Origin: Nematostella vectensis
Lineage: Eukaryota; Cnidaria; Anthozoa; Actiniaria; Edwardsiidae
DNA length: 60,000 nucleotides
Assembly (NCBI RefSeq): GCF_932526225.1
Contig: NC_064043.1
Location: 5,015,501-5,075,500 of the forward strand
Reading direction: 5' to 3'
In this document: positions 25,101-31,817 of the stretch, in pieces
How the letters are laid out: every line of letters starts with the position of its first letter
Position numbering within the stretch: the first letter of the stretch is position 1
The notes under the pieces: model-generated
The model's input: the letters and a program-made list of their open reading frames with translations, nothing else
Database searches by the model: none
What the model was told of the DNA's origin: nothing
Program-made: the position numbers and the translations under genes

Positions 25101-28100
25101 AACAAACTTTGCTGCTTCGAGTAAGGCCTTCTCAGAGATATCAACAGTCTTTCCCGACCCAGTCCTGAAGCCTACAAATTCACCATCTTGAGGCGGTTTA
25201 TGGGTATCTAATGTTGAACAATCAGGATTATTATCTATATTATCTAACTTGAGGTCTTCAGACGCACTGGGCTTTTCCCCTTTGATTTCATTATCTGGAA
25301 ATAGTCCTTTCGCACTGTTTTCAGGAATAGACTTTGGCGTTTCTGTAGCTTTGCGGCACATATCACTTTCTGTGGTTTTTGGCATCTTCTTATATAATCC
25401 ATCAGTTAATTCAGCGAATTCCCTTCGCGGGGTTGGATAAAGGAATCTTCTATTTCTGGACAATCTCTTCAGACCTGGAACCTTACAAGATGGTGTCACC
25501 TTTGCTAGCCTTGTTGTTGGATTATCTGGCGCAGATTCAGTGCGTCTGTTACTGGTTTTAAGCAAACTATCGGATCTCAATATTGAAGGGACAGCTTCAG
25601 TCACTTGTGGGTCCAGACCTAGATGTGTTTTGGCACGACTCGTGTTCTGAGGTTTGTCATCTGGAATATCTGTAAAAACAAACAATTGATTAACTTTTAG
25701 AGGCCAGGTAGATGATATTGTGTACACAATAAACAGAACTAATGCATCCACCGTACACTCTATCACAGCGCCATTCTATGCTACACCACAATATTGAGTC
25801 ACACAAGGCACCTATTCCAATCAAAAACTGTATCAAGACCTCAGCGGGGTTAGAGAAAAGCGCTATACAAATTTACTTGTGGTTATTATTCTGATTATTT
25901 TTTTATATTTTTTTTTTCAAATAGACTGTATTTTCAAACGTATACATTGGTTAAGAAGGAAAATCAGGCTGTCATTTAACGTTCCATGCGTAATGTCACA
26001 TAAACTATCCCACCCTATCCCAGGCTGATTCAAGTGGGTACAAAGCAAGAGCACAGCTAAAGGTGGGCGCGGCAATGGGTTTGCGCACCCTACACCACCA
26101 TCCAAATAGACTGATATATTGTAATTTTAAATATAAGCAATGAAATATAGGTAGCTGATCTTCTGGCATATCTTCTGCTTTATCCCCAAATTACACTTTT
26201 GTGTAATTTGCTTCAATTAGACAGCCAAAAGACATGTCATATTGACATGTAACGTACCTTTACTACGATCAGAATTTCTAGTGGAAACATCTGACGTCCC
26301 AGCCCTGTCTACCTCTGTCGCCAAAGCCTCTTCAAATGAGGTAGAAAGTGAACCAATGCTTATATCCATTGCATCAAGGGTGTCACTTGGTAGAACAAAG
26401 CCTGAGGTACTGCTCTCACAGGGGAAAGGAGAAAACGTTTGCGCGTGAACAGCAGAAACAGCAAACGAAGCCTTTTGAGAAGTATTACTACAACATTTAG
26501 ACCCATTTGGACGATCAGCAATACCACTGTAAGAGTCTCCAAACTCTGCTGAAGTGCAGGCCATGTAAGAGTCAGTCTTTGACACAGAAGGTTTCTCCAA
26601 AGCTTCTTGGGATTCAATAGATACTAGAGAACGCTCACAACACGATACCAACGTATCATCAAGCAATGTCAGACTCCGGCAAAGTCCAGAAGTACTGTTT
26701 TCCTCTAATTCCTGACGACTAATACTTGTCGTTTCATAGTTTAATAACTCTAAATTACTACTATATTGTTGATGAGAAGATATCTGTTTTTGAGAGTGTT
26801 GACTAGGGTTAATGTCATCGCACACTGTAAAATCTACATCTGGAGTTAAAGGGCTGTGACTGCTTTGCTCTGAAGACCCTGAACCATCAACCCCTTTTGA
26901 TGTTGTCTTACAAAGTTTCTTTCTGCGACCTCTCCTATGACGTTTATCCCTCCGCTTGACATTTATTTTTGTGATCTTAGGGGTTGATTGAGGTAGAGCG
27001 TGGAAACTTGTCACTTCTTGTGAGGAGACCAGTGGACTGACAGCTGGGACAGGCTCTCGTTCTGATCTGTTCGATGTGGTCTTTGTTGTATTTTCAGAAG
27101 CAAAAGGCATTAATGAGAGTTCAGAGTTTTCCTCCAGTTCAGGGAGAGAAGTGACTTCAAGTGATGTGTTGTCAGACTCATTCTGGAGGTTTTTCTTTGA
27201 AAACAATGTCCTAGCAACCTAAGTATAAATAAGGAAGGAATTTACGTATGCACAAACTAGAATTTGAGAAATTATACAGGAATAGGCAGAAAAATATAAT
27301 TCATATATTCAAATTAACTTTGAAAAAACAAATAAAGATTTATGGCAACCATTGATGGATATTGTTTGATATTTTGTTGGAATTCATCTAATTACAAAAC
27401 GTTTTGAAGTATGGACAATAAAATCTATTGTGGAATGGGGTTAGTCTATTTCTAGGGAATTCTACCAACCTTTGTCCCCTTCTCCCCCACCGTGATCTTT
27501 GTATCCATAAGCTCACCTATGGAGCAAAGTACCTCTTGTTTTAGCACAGATATATCATTTGTTTTCATTACTATATACTCAGCTCAAATTCTACATAAAC
27601 TGTATGTACTGTTCATCATTTGAATGGAGAGCCATCAATCCCCAAATGACCCACTGCGAAACAATGCAACACTTACTGAGTAGCATTTTTTTTCTCAAAA
27701 CATTGTAAAATAAAAATCTTATTGTCATTGTTCGTTTGGGCCATACGACAGCTAATGGAGCCTTTGCTCTTTAACTTAATTTGATCTTGCCTCATTTAAA
27801 TTAGACTCTTATTAAGTATGTGCAGAGCCTGTTAATGAGGACATTATCATTAGAGTTTATTTCACGGGTACTATACTGTAAAAGCACAATCTTCCATACT
27901 GTTTGAACACCATACCATGCCTCCTCTTTTACAGTCATTTGTAAAATGTTCTGTTTATGCGAAATATAGAAATGCTCACCCTCATCAATCCCGTCATCCT
28001 TCTGTCTTGGTGGGGTGGCCATTGACTCAGTCCACTCTATGGTATCATCTCTGGCTTCAGATACATCCAGCATTGGTAAGCTAGGCCTACATGACTGCTT

Positions 28101-31100
28101 CTCTGTTATCTGTAACAAAGAATAAAATTCCAGTTAGATGTTTATTATCTGTAACTCAAAGGACCCTCATTCTCAGATAATAGAACAAGTGCAAGAGGGT
28201 TATAGACCAGGCCTTGCCTTACATAGCATAGCACACCATAGTTTCAATGATTCTATAATCTACCAATGTACATAACAGTGCTGAATGATGTTCAATAGCA
28301 ATGCTGCTACCACTGTGGACAAAGAGATGTATCAGTCTATAAAAACTAGACTGTATTCACCCTAGTCTGCCTGACGACGTGGTCCTCCGACAGTTACAAC
28401 AATCATATTTCAACTAAAACTGGGAGTGTATTATATGTTTTCTTTCTTCATATATTATATGAAGTGAGATGCATACAGTAACTGTATAGCATGGTATCAT
28501 TATAAATCTTACCAGCTGCTCCAGAGTTTCTGGAGTTTTTATCAGACTTTCCCATGGTCTGTGCACCTGAACTAAACCTCCAACAAGACTCTCTTCTCTT
28601 TCCACAGTATGGCTTCCAGGGATGTTATTGGGAGTGACATGCTCTACCGAAATACAACCATATAATATACATATACATAATAACCATTTATTACAATATA
28701 CCCAATAATTTGTACTAAAAGCAGGGACCACATGTCTGGGTCTTGGGGGGTTGGGGGCTAGTGTGCTCTTAGAGCTTTTGCTTTAAGTTATGAAAATTCA
28801 AAGAGAAATTGATGAAAAGACATTCAACCCCCCCCCCCCCCCCCACCACCACCACCACCACCACCACCACCACCTCATCACTTTCATAAAATCCCCTCAT
28901 AAAACTCCAAACGACAGAGACTCAATTCAATTCTCCCTCATCTAGCTTGTTCACCACTTTTTATTAGGGTAAGGGTGCATAGCTAGGAGTGGGCGGAGAG
29001 GTCATGTACTTTCCTTTGAACCACAAAAAAGAAGTCTTTTTTCTTGAAATCATGTAGACTTTCTAAATGGCACACCCTGCTCAGTGAATCCTAGCTATGG
29101 GCCTGCATGGGTGATAAATGCTAGCTGTACCTTGTGAGTCTTGGGTGAATAAATTTGGCGTGCGATCCAGATGACTGAACTGTCTAGTTTTCTGGGTTGC
29201 TGGAGTCTTGAATTCATGACTGGGAAACTTTTGCTGGTCAGACTCATATTGTGTCCTATTGACATGCTCTTTAATGCTTGTTTCTTGATCAATTGAAGAG
29301 AGGAAGTCATCAGGAGTTAGGTCTGAGTCATTCAAGAGACCTTCACTTACATCACACAATTCTAGAAAAAAAAAGTTGTCAATAACCTCTGCCCTTTGTG
29401 ACATACTACTGATGCTGCAAACCACCTATATGACTATCATATGTTGTATTGTAGCTTCGTAGTGATTTATAAAATAAAAGGAGCTACAGTACAAACAATT
29501 TACAGTGCAACTGGTGATAATAACACTTCTCCATTTAAATCTGTACTTCTCCACTTAAAACTGTACTTTTAAATTACAGACCACAGGGTCAGGATATCTC
29601 GAGTCTAAGCCAATCAGATTAGAGCAGTTTAATCGTCTTTTCTGGACTTGGGATATATGGAGAATAAGCCAATCATATGAGGTCTCATGGAGTTGCTATT
29701 TTGGGGGGTCAGGATATCCCGACAACAAGCCAATCATACCGGGTATCGTTATCAGTGTAATGGGTATCATCTGTCATTACATGTACTTGAAAATCAAAGG
29801 TCAAACCTACAGACACAATTATGGCTCTGTGTGAAAAGGTCGTATTTTTCTTTCAAACAAACTGTGTAGGCCAATTTTCGTAGTTTTTACTTTGTCAACA
29901 ATCTATCAAAGGCTGCAGTCGGATATGCCTACCGGAAAGAAGAAATATTCTATTAATGATGTCTAGCTTAGCAGACTGGCCAAGCTTTCGAAATTCACTT
30001 GCACGTAAAATCACGCTGAGCTTTGCTTTCGGTCAAATTAATAACCGGGATTCCGATCACGAAGTTTTAGTCCCCGTAAATCTAGGTTGCGCTTCATTTC
30101 TTTTTGCATATAATGCTACGTAATCAAACTAACACGTAAATTACCTTTCTGATATTTGAGACACAGTCTCAAATCATTTAGATCTGCTAATTTGATTTTC
30201 TTTCTGCCTATAATTCCACATAATCAGACAGAAAAACGTATAGTCGAAATATCCCACGAATTGAGCAGAGCTGTGTTGAACACACTAGCAGGAACATTCA
30301 AACTAACTCTGGATATCCCGACTTTGTGTGTGTTTCTCTAGGACGGGTTAAATGAGCAGAGCTGTGTTGTACGCACTAGCAGGGATATTCAAACTATCTC
30401 GGGGAAATCCCTACTTCACATATGCTTCTCTAGGACGGGTTAATTGAGCAGAGCTGTGTTGTACGCACTAGCAGGAACATTTGAACTAACTTGGGATATC
30501 CCGACTTTGCGTGTGCTTCTCTAGGAAGGGTTAATTGAGCAGAGCTGTGTTGTACACACTAGCAGGAACATTCGAACTAACTTGGGATATGATTGGCTCG
30601 TTGTCAGGATATCCTGACCCCCGAAAATAGCAACTCCATGAGACCTCATATGATTGGCTTATTCTCCATATATCCCAAGTCCAGAAAGATGATTAAACTG
30701 CTCTAATCTGATTGGCTTAGACTCGAGATATCCTGACCCTGTGGTCTGGATTTAAAAAGTACAGTTTTAAGTGTAGAAGTGTCTAACATATACATCTTGG
30801 TGAAACTTGGTCAAAATTTTCACTCATGGCAGAAAAATATCTGAATTAATATTACTTGATAATCTCAAAGGAGTTGACGCTAACAATGAAACCAACTTTC
30901 ATTCGCCTTCGCACAGCTAATTGCGGTGAGTGTTCCGGTCTACTTCACTCTACTTCATTTGGGAAATTAACAACAGGTTCAAGTAGATTATTTGTATAAC
31001 CATAGATCGCGTAACATCAATTCAATTTGCATAACTCATTTGCATCAAAGTTATTATAACAAGCATTCCTAAAAGATATGACGACTGTCAACAATACTAA

Positions 31101-31320
31101 AGCTACATTTGCGTCACGAAAGTCTTGTTGGTTGCCCTCAGCGCATAACATTCACACATCGATGGTTTAGCTTACGATTACCTTCTGGACATTTTTCTTG
31201 AAGTAAACTCTTCCAGAAGTCCTCACTTGGTTTCTTTGTGTCAATAAATACAGATTTCGATAAGTTTTTGTGGGCTTTAGGGCACTGCTCGTGGCATTTC
31301 GGGCGAATGCCTGTTGACAT
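2293..31320 (-). CDS. BRCA2: BRCA2 homologous-recombination mediator, whole gene (27 or more exons)
   Basis: BRCA2 loads RAD51 onto RPA-coated single-stranded DNA in the nucleus during homologous recombination. Exons in transcript order: 31320-31182, 29361-29131, 28643-28513, 28109-27980, 27218-26258, 25669-21992, 21935-21903, 21758-21715, 21128-21053, 20263-20182, 18522-18291, 18054-17917, 16880-16693, 16522-16394, 16328-16257, 15967-15799, 15658-15314, 15001-14848, 14765-14641, 14367-14251, 12788-12743, 11124-11025, 10603-10540, 10149-10061, 9827-9752, 2968-2786, 2586-2293. All junctions are GT-AG with matching phase except 27980 to 27218, which is unresolved; a small exon near 27513-27580 could bridge it. 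The product is about 2,670 residues (human 3,418). Domain order matches vertebrate BRCA2: N-terminal motif, BRC repeats, helical domain, OB1, OB2 with tower, OB3, basic tail. It is divergent to PLK4. Identity is very secure; exact ends of short exons are less so. Confidence 0.95.
2587..2785 (-). other. Short last BRCA2 intron
   Basis: This is a 199-nt intron with a GTAAGT donor at 2785-2780 and a CAG-like acceptor at 2588-2587. It contains an A-rich run at about 2645-2660. No other feature was seen. Confidence 0.7.
3230..4530 (+). pseudogene. Decayed Penelope-like retroelement (RT plus GIY-YIG) in a BRCA2 intron
   Basis: Penelope-like elements encode a telomerase-related reverse transcriptase and a GIY-YIG endonuclease. 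From about 3353 ([15 protein letters not shown]) successive frames give [62 protein letters not shown] (catalytic YVDD at 3809-3820), then the thumb and linker, and finally GILYTL (the GIY half) and [20 protein letters not shown] (the YIG half). At least three frameshifts are visible: near 3550, at the C-runs at about 3766-3793, and near 4180. A further shift lies between the two halves of the endonuclease. The Tyr codon of YIG is a TAG stop at 4447. A terminal segment at 3255-3300 carries the phrase typical of Penelope ends. The copy is antisense to BRCA2 and cannot be active. Confidence 0.8.
4620..9306 (+). repeat. 36-bp minisatellite, about 130 copies, inside a BRCA2 intron
   Basis: The tandem unit contains GAGTTAGTGTGTAAGCACTG followed by TCACAATCATGTGTGC, with a period of 36 bp. 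Common variants are GTGCGC for GTGTGC, GAACTG for GCACTG, GATAGT for GTTAGT, and a 38-bp form with AAACATACTG. Blocks recur as units: a GTTAGATAGTATG copy followed by a GAACTG copy appears near 6247, 6993 and 7253, so longer segments have been duplicated too. Because 36 is divisible by three, long Cys/His-rich frames appear on both strands, but they are by-products. The array ends abruptly at 9306. Confidence 0.95.
9307..9513. other. BRCA2 intron segment beside the minisatellite
   Basis: About 200 bases of intron between the array and a MITE. It includes the palindromic word GGGTTCGAACCC at about 9419-9430 and a short duplicated phrase (GCCAATCTCGT near 9473 and 9491). No gene is seen. Confidence 0.5.
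9514..9719. mobile_element. MITE with AGGGCGCGTTTTT inverted ends
   Basis: The left end AGGGCGCGTTTTTTAC and the right end GGAAAAACGCGCCCT are inverted repeats about 206 bp apart. The interior has no coding capacity. A diverged relative with the same internal order (AATGATTAGAAT, CGTTCGTTTATCC, CTGTAGCAGAA, CATTCTGAACAT, CCAGAATGA) lies in PLK4 at about 35384-35553. It is therefore a dispersed non-autonomous DNA element. Confidence 0.65.
10150..10539. other. BRCA2 intron, no feature seen
   Basis: This 390-nt intron lies between exons 10603-10540 and 10149-10061. Donor GTGCGT and acceptor TTTTTCAG fit on the minus strand. There is nothing else of note. Confidence 0.6.
10540..15001 (-). CDS. 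BRCA2: BRCA2 OB2 and tower exons
   Basis: Exons 15001-14848, 14765-14641, 14367-14251, 12788-12743, 11124-11025 and 10603-10540 encode the rest of OB2 with its inserted tower (two long helices ending in a small helical bundle) and the OB2-OB3 link. [13 protein letters not shown] matches human WMEKTSSGLYIFR. The helices are rich in Glu, Arg and Gln. LKLRIV joins directly to [19 protein letters not shown], so the roughly 8-residue SYSKKEKD loop of human is absent. The 46-nt exon 12788-12743 has its donor at the edge of the 65-bp minisatellite, and the unit of that array copies this donor. Confidence 0.85.
11187..12747. repeat. 65-bp minisatellite, 24 copies, unit carries a BRCA2 5' splice site
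   Basis: The period is 65 bp; the unit includes ATAGATGATGGCATACCTGT, CTTGTCCCTCTCGTTGTC and ATGGTAATTACCAATACC. On the BRCA2 (minus) strand each unit reads ATTG/GTAATTACC, identical to the exon 12788-12743 donor at 12743/12742, plus a second donor-like ACAG/GTATGC. The array fills the intron almost completely (intron 12742-11125) and runs right up to the donor. Copies are more than 95% alike, so expansion is recent or homogenised. Confidence 0.95.
12877..13795. repeat. Second 36-bp minisatellite, about 25 copies, in the next BRCA2 intron
   Basis: The unit contains CATACAGGGGCGTTGTCC then TCGTTCTTCATGCAACAA, with a period of 36 bp. Variants include ATAGGG, ACAGCG and AAAATATAGG. Long open frames exist on both strands only because the unit is a multiple of three. 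The core phrase (GGGCGTTGTCC) recurs in degenerate form to about 14236, next to the donor of exon 14367-14251, so the array once covered the whole intron. Confidence 0.93.
13796..14250. repeat. Degenerate edge of the 36-bp array with a 73-bp direct duplication
   Basis: A poly-C tract lies at about 13929-13947. A segment starting CTCCCTCACACGATGACAAT is present twice (about 13998 and 14070). AACATGCAAGGGCGTTGTC is present twice (about 14180 and 14217). All echo the 36-bp unit. There is no coding signal. Confidence 0.7.
15314..16880 (-). CDS. BRCA2: BRCA2 helical domain and OB1 exons
   Basis: Exons 16880-16693, 16522-16394, 16328-16257, 15967-15799 and 15658-15314 encode the helical domain and the first OB fold, the region that contacts the small acidic partner DSS1/SEM1. 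Diagnostic matches are [82 protein letters not shown] and [20 protein letters not shown], all in human order and nearly human spacing. The phases are consistent (0-2, 2-2, 2-2, 2-0, 0-0). The domain is well conserved. Confidence 0.93.
17338..17570. repeat. 24-bp tandem repeat, about 9-10 copies
   Basis: The unit AAGCATGCGAGAAAGTTAGC plus CAAT repeats with a 24-bp period, with GCGAG/GCAAG and AGCC/AACC variation. It lies in the BRCA2 intron 17916-16881. The remainder of that intron (16881-17337 and 17571-17916) shows no feature. Confidence 0.9.
17917..21935 (-). CDS. BRCA2: BRCA2 linker exons between BRC repeats and DNA-binding domain
   Basis: Exons 21935-21903, 21758-21715, 21128-21053, 20263-20182, 18522-18291 and 18054-17917 join in phase (1-1, 1-0, 0-1, 1-2, 2-0, 0-0). 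The product is rich in Pro, Ser and basic residues. TSTPSG aligns with human STPDG, and DTRRLF aligns with human KDRRLF. The last of these exons contains [17 protein letters not shown], which matches the human segment before the helical domain. The 33-nt exon at 21935-21903 is the least certain: it resembles a duplicate of the end of the BRC exon and could be skipped without frame change. Confidence 0.7.
18619..20030. mobile_element. Outer inverted-repeat element hosting a second element
   Basis: The left end (ACCGTAAATGCTCTTTTAAACGC) and right end (GCGTTTATTAGATAATTTACGG, reverse complement) form inverted repeats. Short C-rich arms mentioning repeated AAACGCTCC and AAACGCC blocks lie just inside. 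Removing the nested TTAA element at 18703-19925 leaves a MITE of about 200 bp. It lies in the BRCA2 intron between 20182 and 18522 and has no coding capacity. Confidence 0.6.
18703..19925. mobile_element. TTAA-flanked inverted-repeat element, piggyBac-like ends
   Basis: It begins TTAACCCTATTCAGATCGGG and ends CCGGGTCTAAATAGGGTTAA. Both ends carry TTAA, and the terminal CCCTA is typical of piggyBac-class elements. The interior (1.2 kb) is AT-rich, contains CCATCTTGGAT-like repeats near 19375-19410, and has no transposase. It is nested inside the element above. The superfamily is inferred from TTAA plus CCCT ends only. Confidence 0.6.
20337..21045. mobile_element. Probable insertion flanked by a 24-bp direct repeat
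   Basis: The phrase ACGCTG(A)TATTGATCCAGATGAAGGA is found at about 20335 and again at about 21021, bracketing roughly 680 bp. The interior includes GGCTGGGATATCGGCGGATAA and CATTTCTCATCCCAGTGA and resembles dispersed repeat DNA. No reading frame is conserved. It lies in the BRCA2 intron between exons 21053 and 20263. It could also be a segmental duplication. Confidence 0.4.
21992..25669 (-). CDS. BRCA2: BRCA2 large exon with 13 BRC repeats (RAD51 binding)
   Basis: This 3,678-nt exon is the counterpart of human exon 11. BRC repeats bind RAD51 through an FxxA-type motif. I count 13 repeats, in order beginning [96 protein letters not shown] and GFQTASGK. Each is followed by a helix of the LKKARETF type. 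Human BRCA2 has 8. Repeats 5-13 are nearly identical to one another and packed about 45-65 residues apart, while 1-4 are diverged and widely spaced. The spacer around SEDLTLP and ERNVIMA occurs twice, showing recent internal duplication. Repeat 9 has Val in place of the usual Gly. Confidence 0.95.
25670..26257. other. BRCA2 intron before the BRC exon
   Basis: This is a 588-nt intron with donor GTACGT at 26257-26252 and acceptor TTTTTACAG ending at 25670. It contains a T-run at about 25899-25919. No gene or repeat is recognised. Confidence 0.6.
26258..27218 (-). CDS. BRCA2: BRCA2 exon upstream of the BRC region
   Basis: This is a 961-nt exon, open throughout, beginning [10 protein letters not shown] after a TTAG acceptor and ending SDRSK in phase 1 at a GTACGT donor, which fits the next exon exactly. 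The product is Ser/Thr-rich and low in recognisable domains. It includes a strongly basic stretch ([16 protein letters not shown]) that may be a nuclear localisation signal. It corresponds by position to the disordered part of human BRCA2 around exon 10. The link to exon 4 upstream has a phase conflict I could not resolve. Confidence 0.75.
27219..27979. other. BRCA2 intron(s) with an unresolved splice junction
   Basis: The donor after 27980 (GTGAGC) leaves phase 1, while the next exon needs phase 0 (at 27218) or phase 2 (at 27210). A candidate bridging exon ends at a strong minus-strand donor (CATAG/GTGAGC, exon edge near 27518) and is open from about 27583. Its acceptor is weak. Nothing else is recognised here. 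Confidence 0.4.
27980..31320 (-). CDS. BRCA2: BRCA2 N-terminal exons 1-4
   Basis: Exon 1 (31320-31182) starts at an ATG and ends in phase 1 at a GTAATC donor. It contains [12 protein letters not shown] around Trp36, which resembles the PALB2-binding segment of vertebrate BRCA2 (a short helix with a key Trp). Exon 2 (29361-29131) carries an acidic stretch and the FKTP motif that recurs in BRCA2 N-termini. Exon 3 (28643-28513) follows in phase. Exon 4 (28109-27980) has [10 protein letters not shown], which aligns with the human WSSSLATPP segment. Phases run 1, 1, 0, 1. The first intron is 1.8 kb and houses a foldback element. Confidence 0.8.
28826..28875. repeat. Poly-C and (CCA)n microsatellite
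   Basis: A run of about 18 C is followed by roughly ten CCA/ACC triplets, in the BRCA2 intron between 29131 and 28643. On the BRCA2 strand it reads (TGG)n then poly-G, a possible polymorphic site. Confidence 0.85.
29545..30785. mobile_element. Foldback/MITE element with about 200-bp inverted repeats in BRCA2 intron 1
   Basis: The left arm (about 29548-29748) and right arm (about 30580-30782) are inverted copies sharing AGACCACAGGGTCAGGATAT, GATTAGAGCAGTTTAATC, GACTTGGGATATATGGAGAA and AATCATATGAGGTCTCATGG. The interior ends in about 3.6 tandem units of 91-92 bp starting GAGCAGAGCTGTGTTG at 30263, 30354, 30446 and 30537. No transposase is present. The two arms are about 95% alike. Confidence 0.75.
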
Positions 31321-31817
31321 GTTGTTTACGCGGAAGCCGCCATGTTGGATTTGACATTTCGCGCCATCGCGGGACTAGAACCCAGTCCACACGTGGGATT
31401 CAGTCAACCCAACAAGCAGGATTAAATAAAAAATATATTTAATCAAGATTTGTAATCATTTTTTGTATCTACGCATTTAGTAAAATATTTTCGATTATGT
31501 GTTATTGTTGCTGGAAATATAAAGTTATTTTCTTTTCTTTTCAGAGGTTTGTTTATTACCCAGAAGTCCGTTGCCGAGCCTCGTTTTGATTCAATCATGG
31601 TTGCGCGCGCTCGTTCAAATCCGTTTTCATGAAACGAGAGCAAAGTAAACTTACAGAATTACTGGAAAAATTGTGATAAAAACCGTCTAAAATATGGGCG
31701 ATCACCGAAAAACAATTTCATATGCTTAAACAGATGATTTATACACATACTGGAGGGTTTCTTTTGGTGTATTCGGGTTTAAAAACGTATCTGTTTTGAA
31801 CTTGAAAATACTAGAAG
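31321..31817. promoter_or_regulatory. Shared bidirectional promoter of BRCA2 and PLK4
   Basis: Only 497 bp separate the BRCA2 ATG (minus) and the PLK4 ATG (plus). Visible motifs are an E2F-like TTTCGCGCC at 31357-31365, a YY1-like core GCCGCCATG at 31336-31344 with GCGGAAGC beside it, and TTTGAA (CHR-like) words near 31613 (reverse) and 31794. There is no TATA box near either start. E2F/CHR control would suit two S/G2-phase genes, but this is inference from motifs. Confidence 0.6.
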
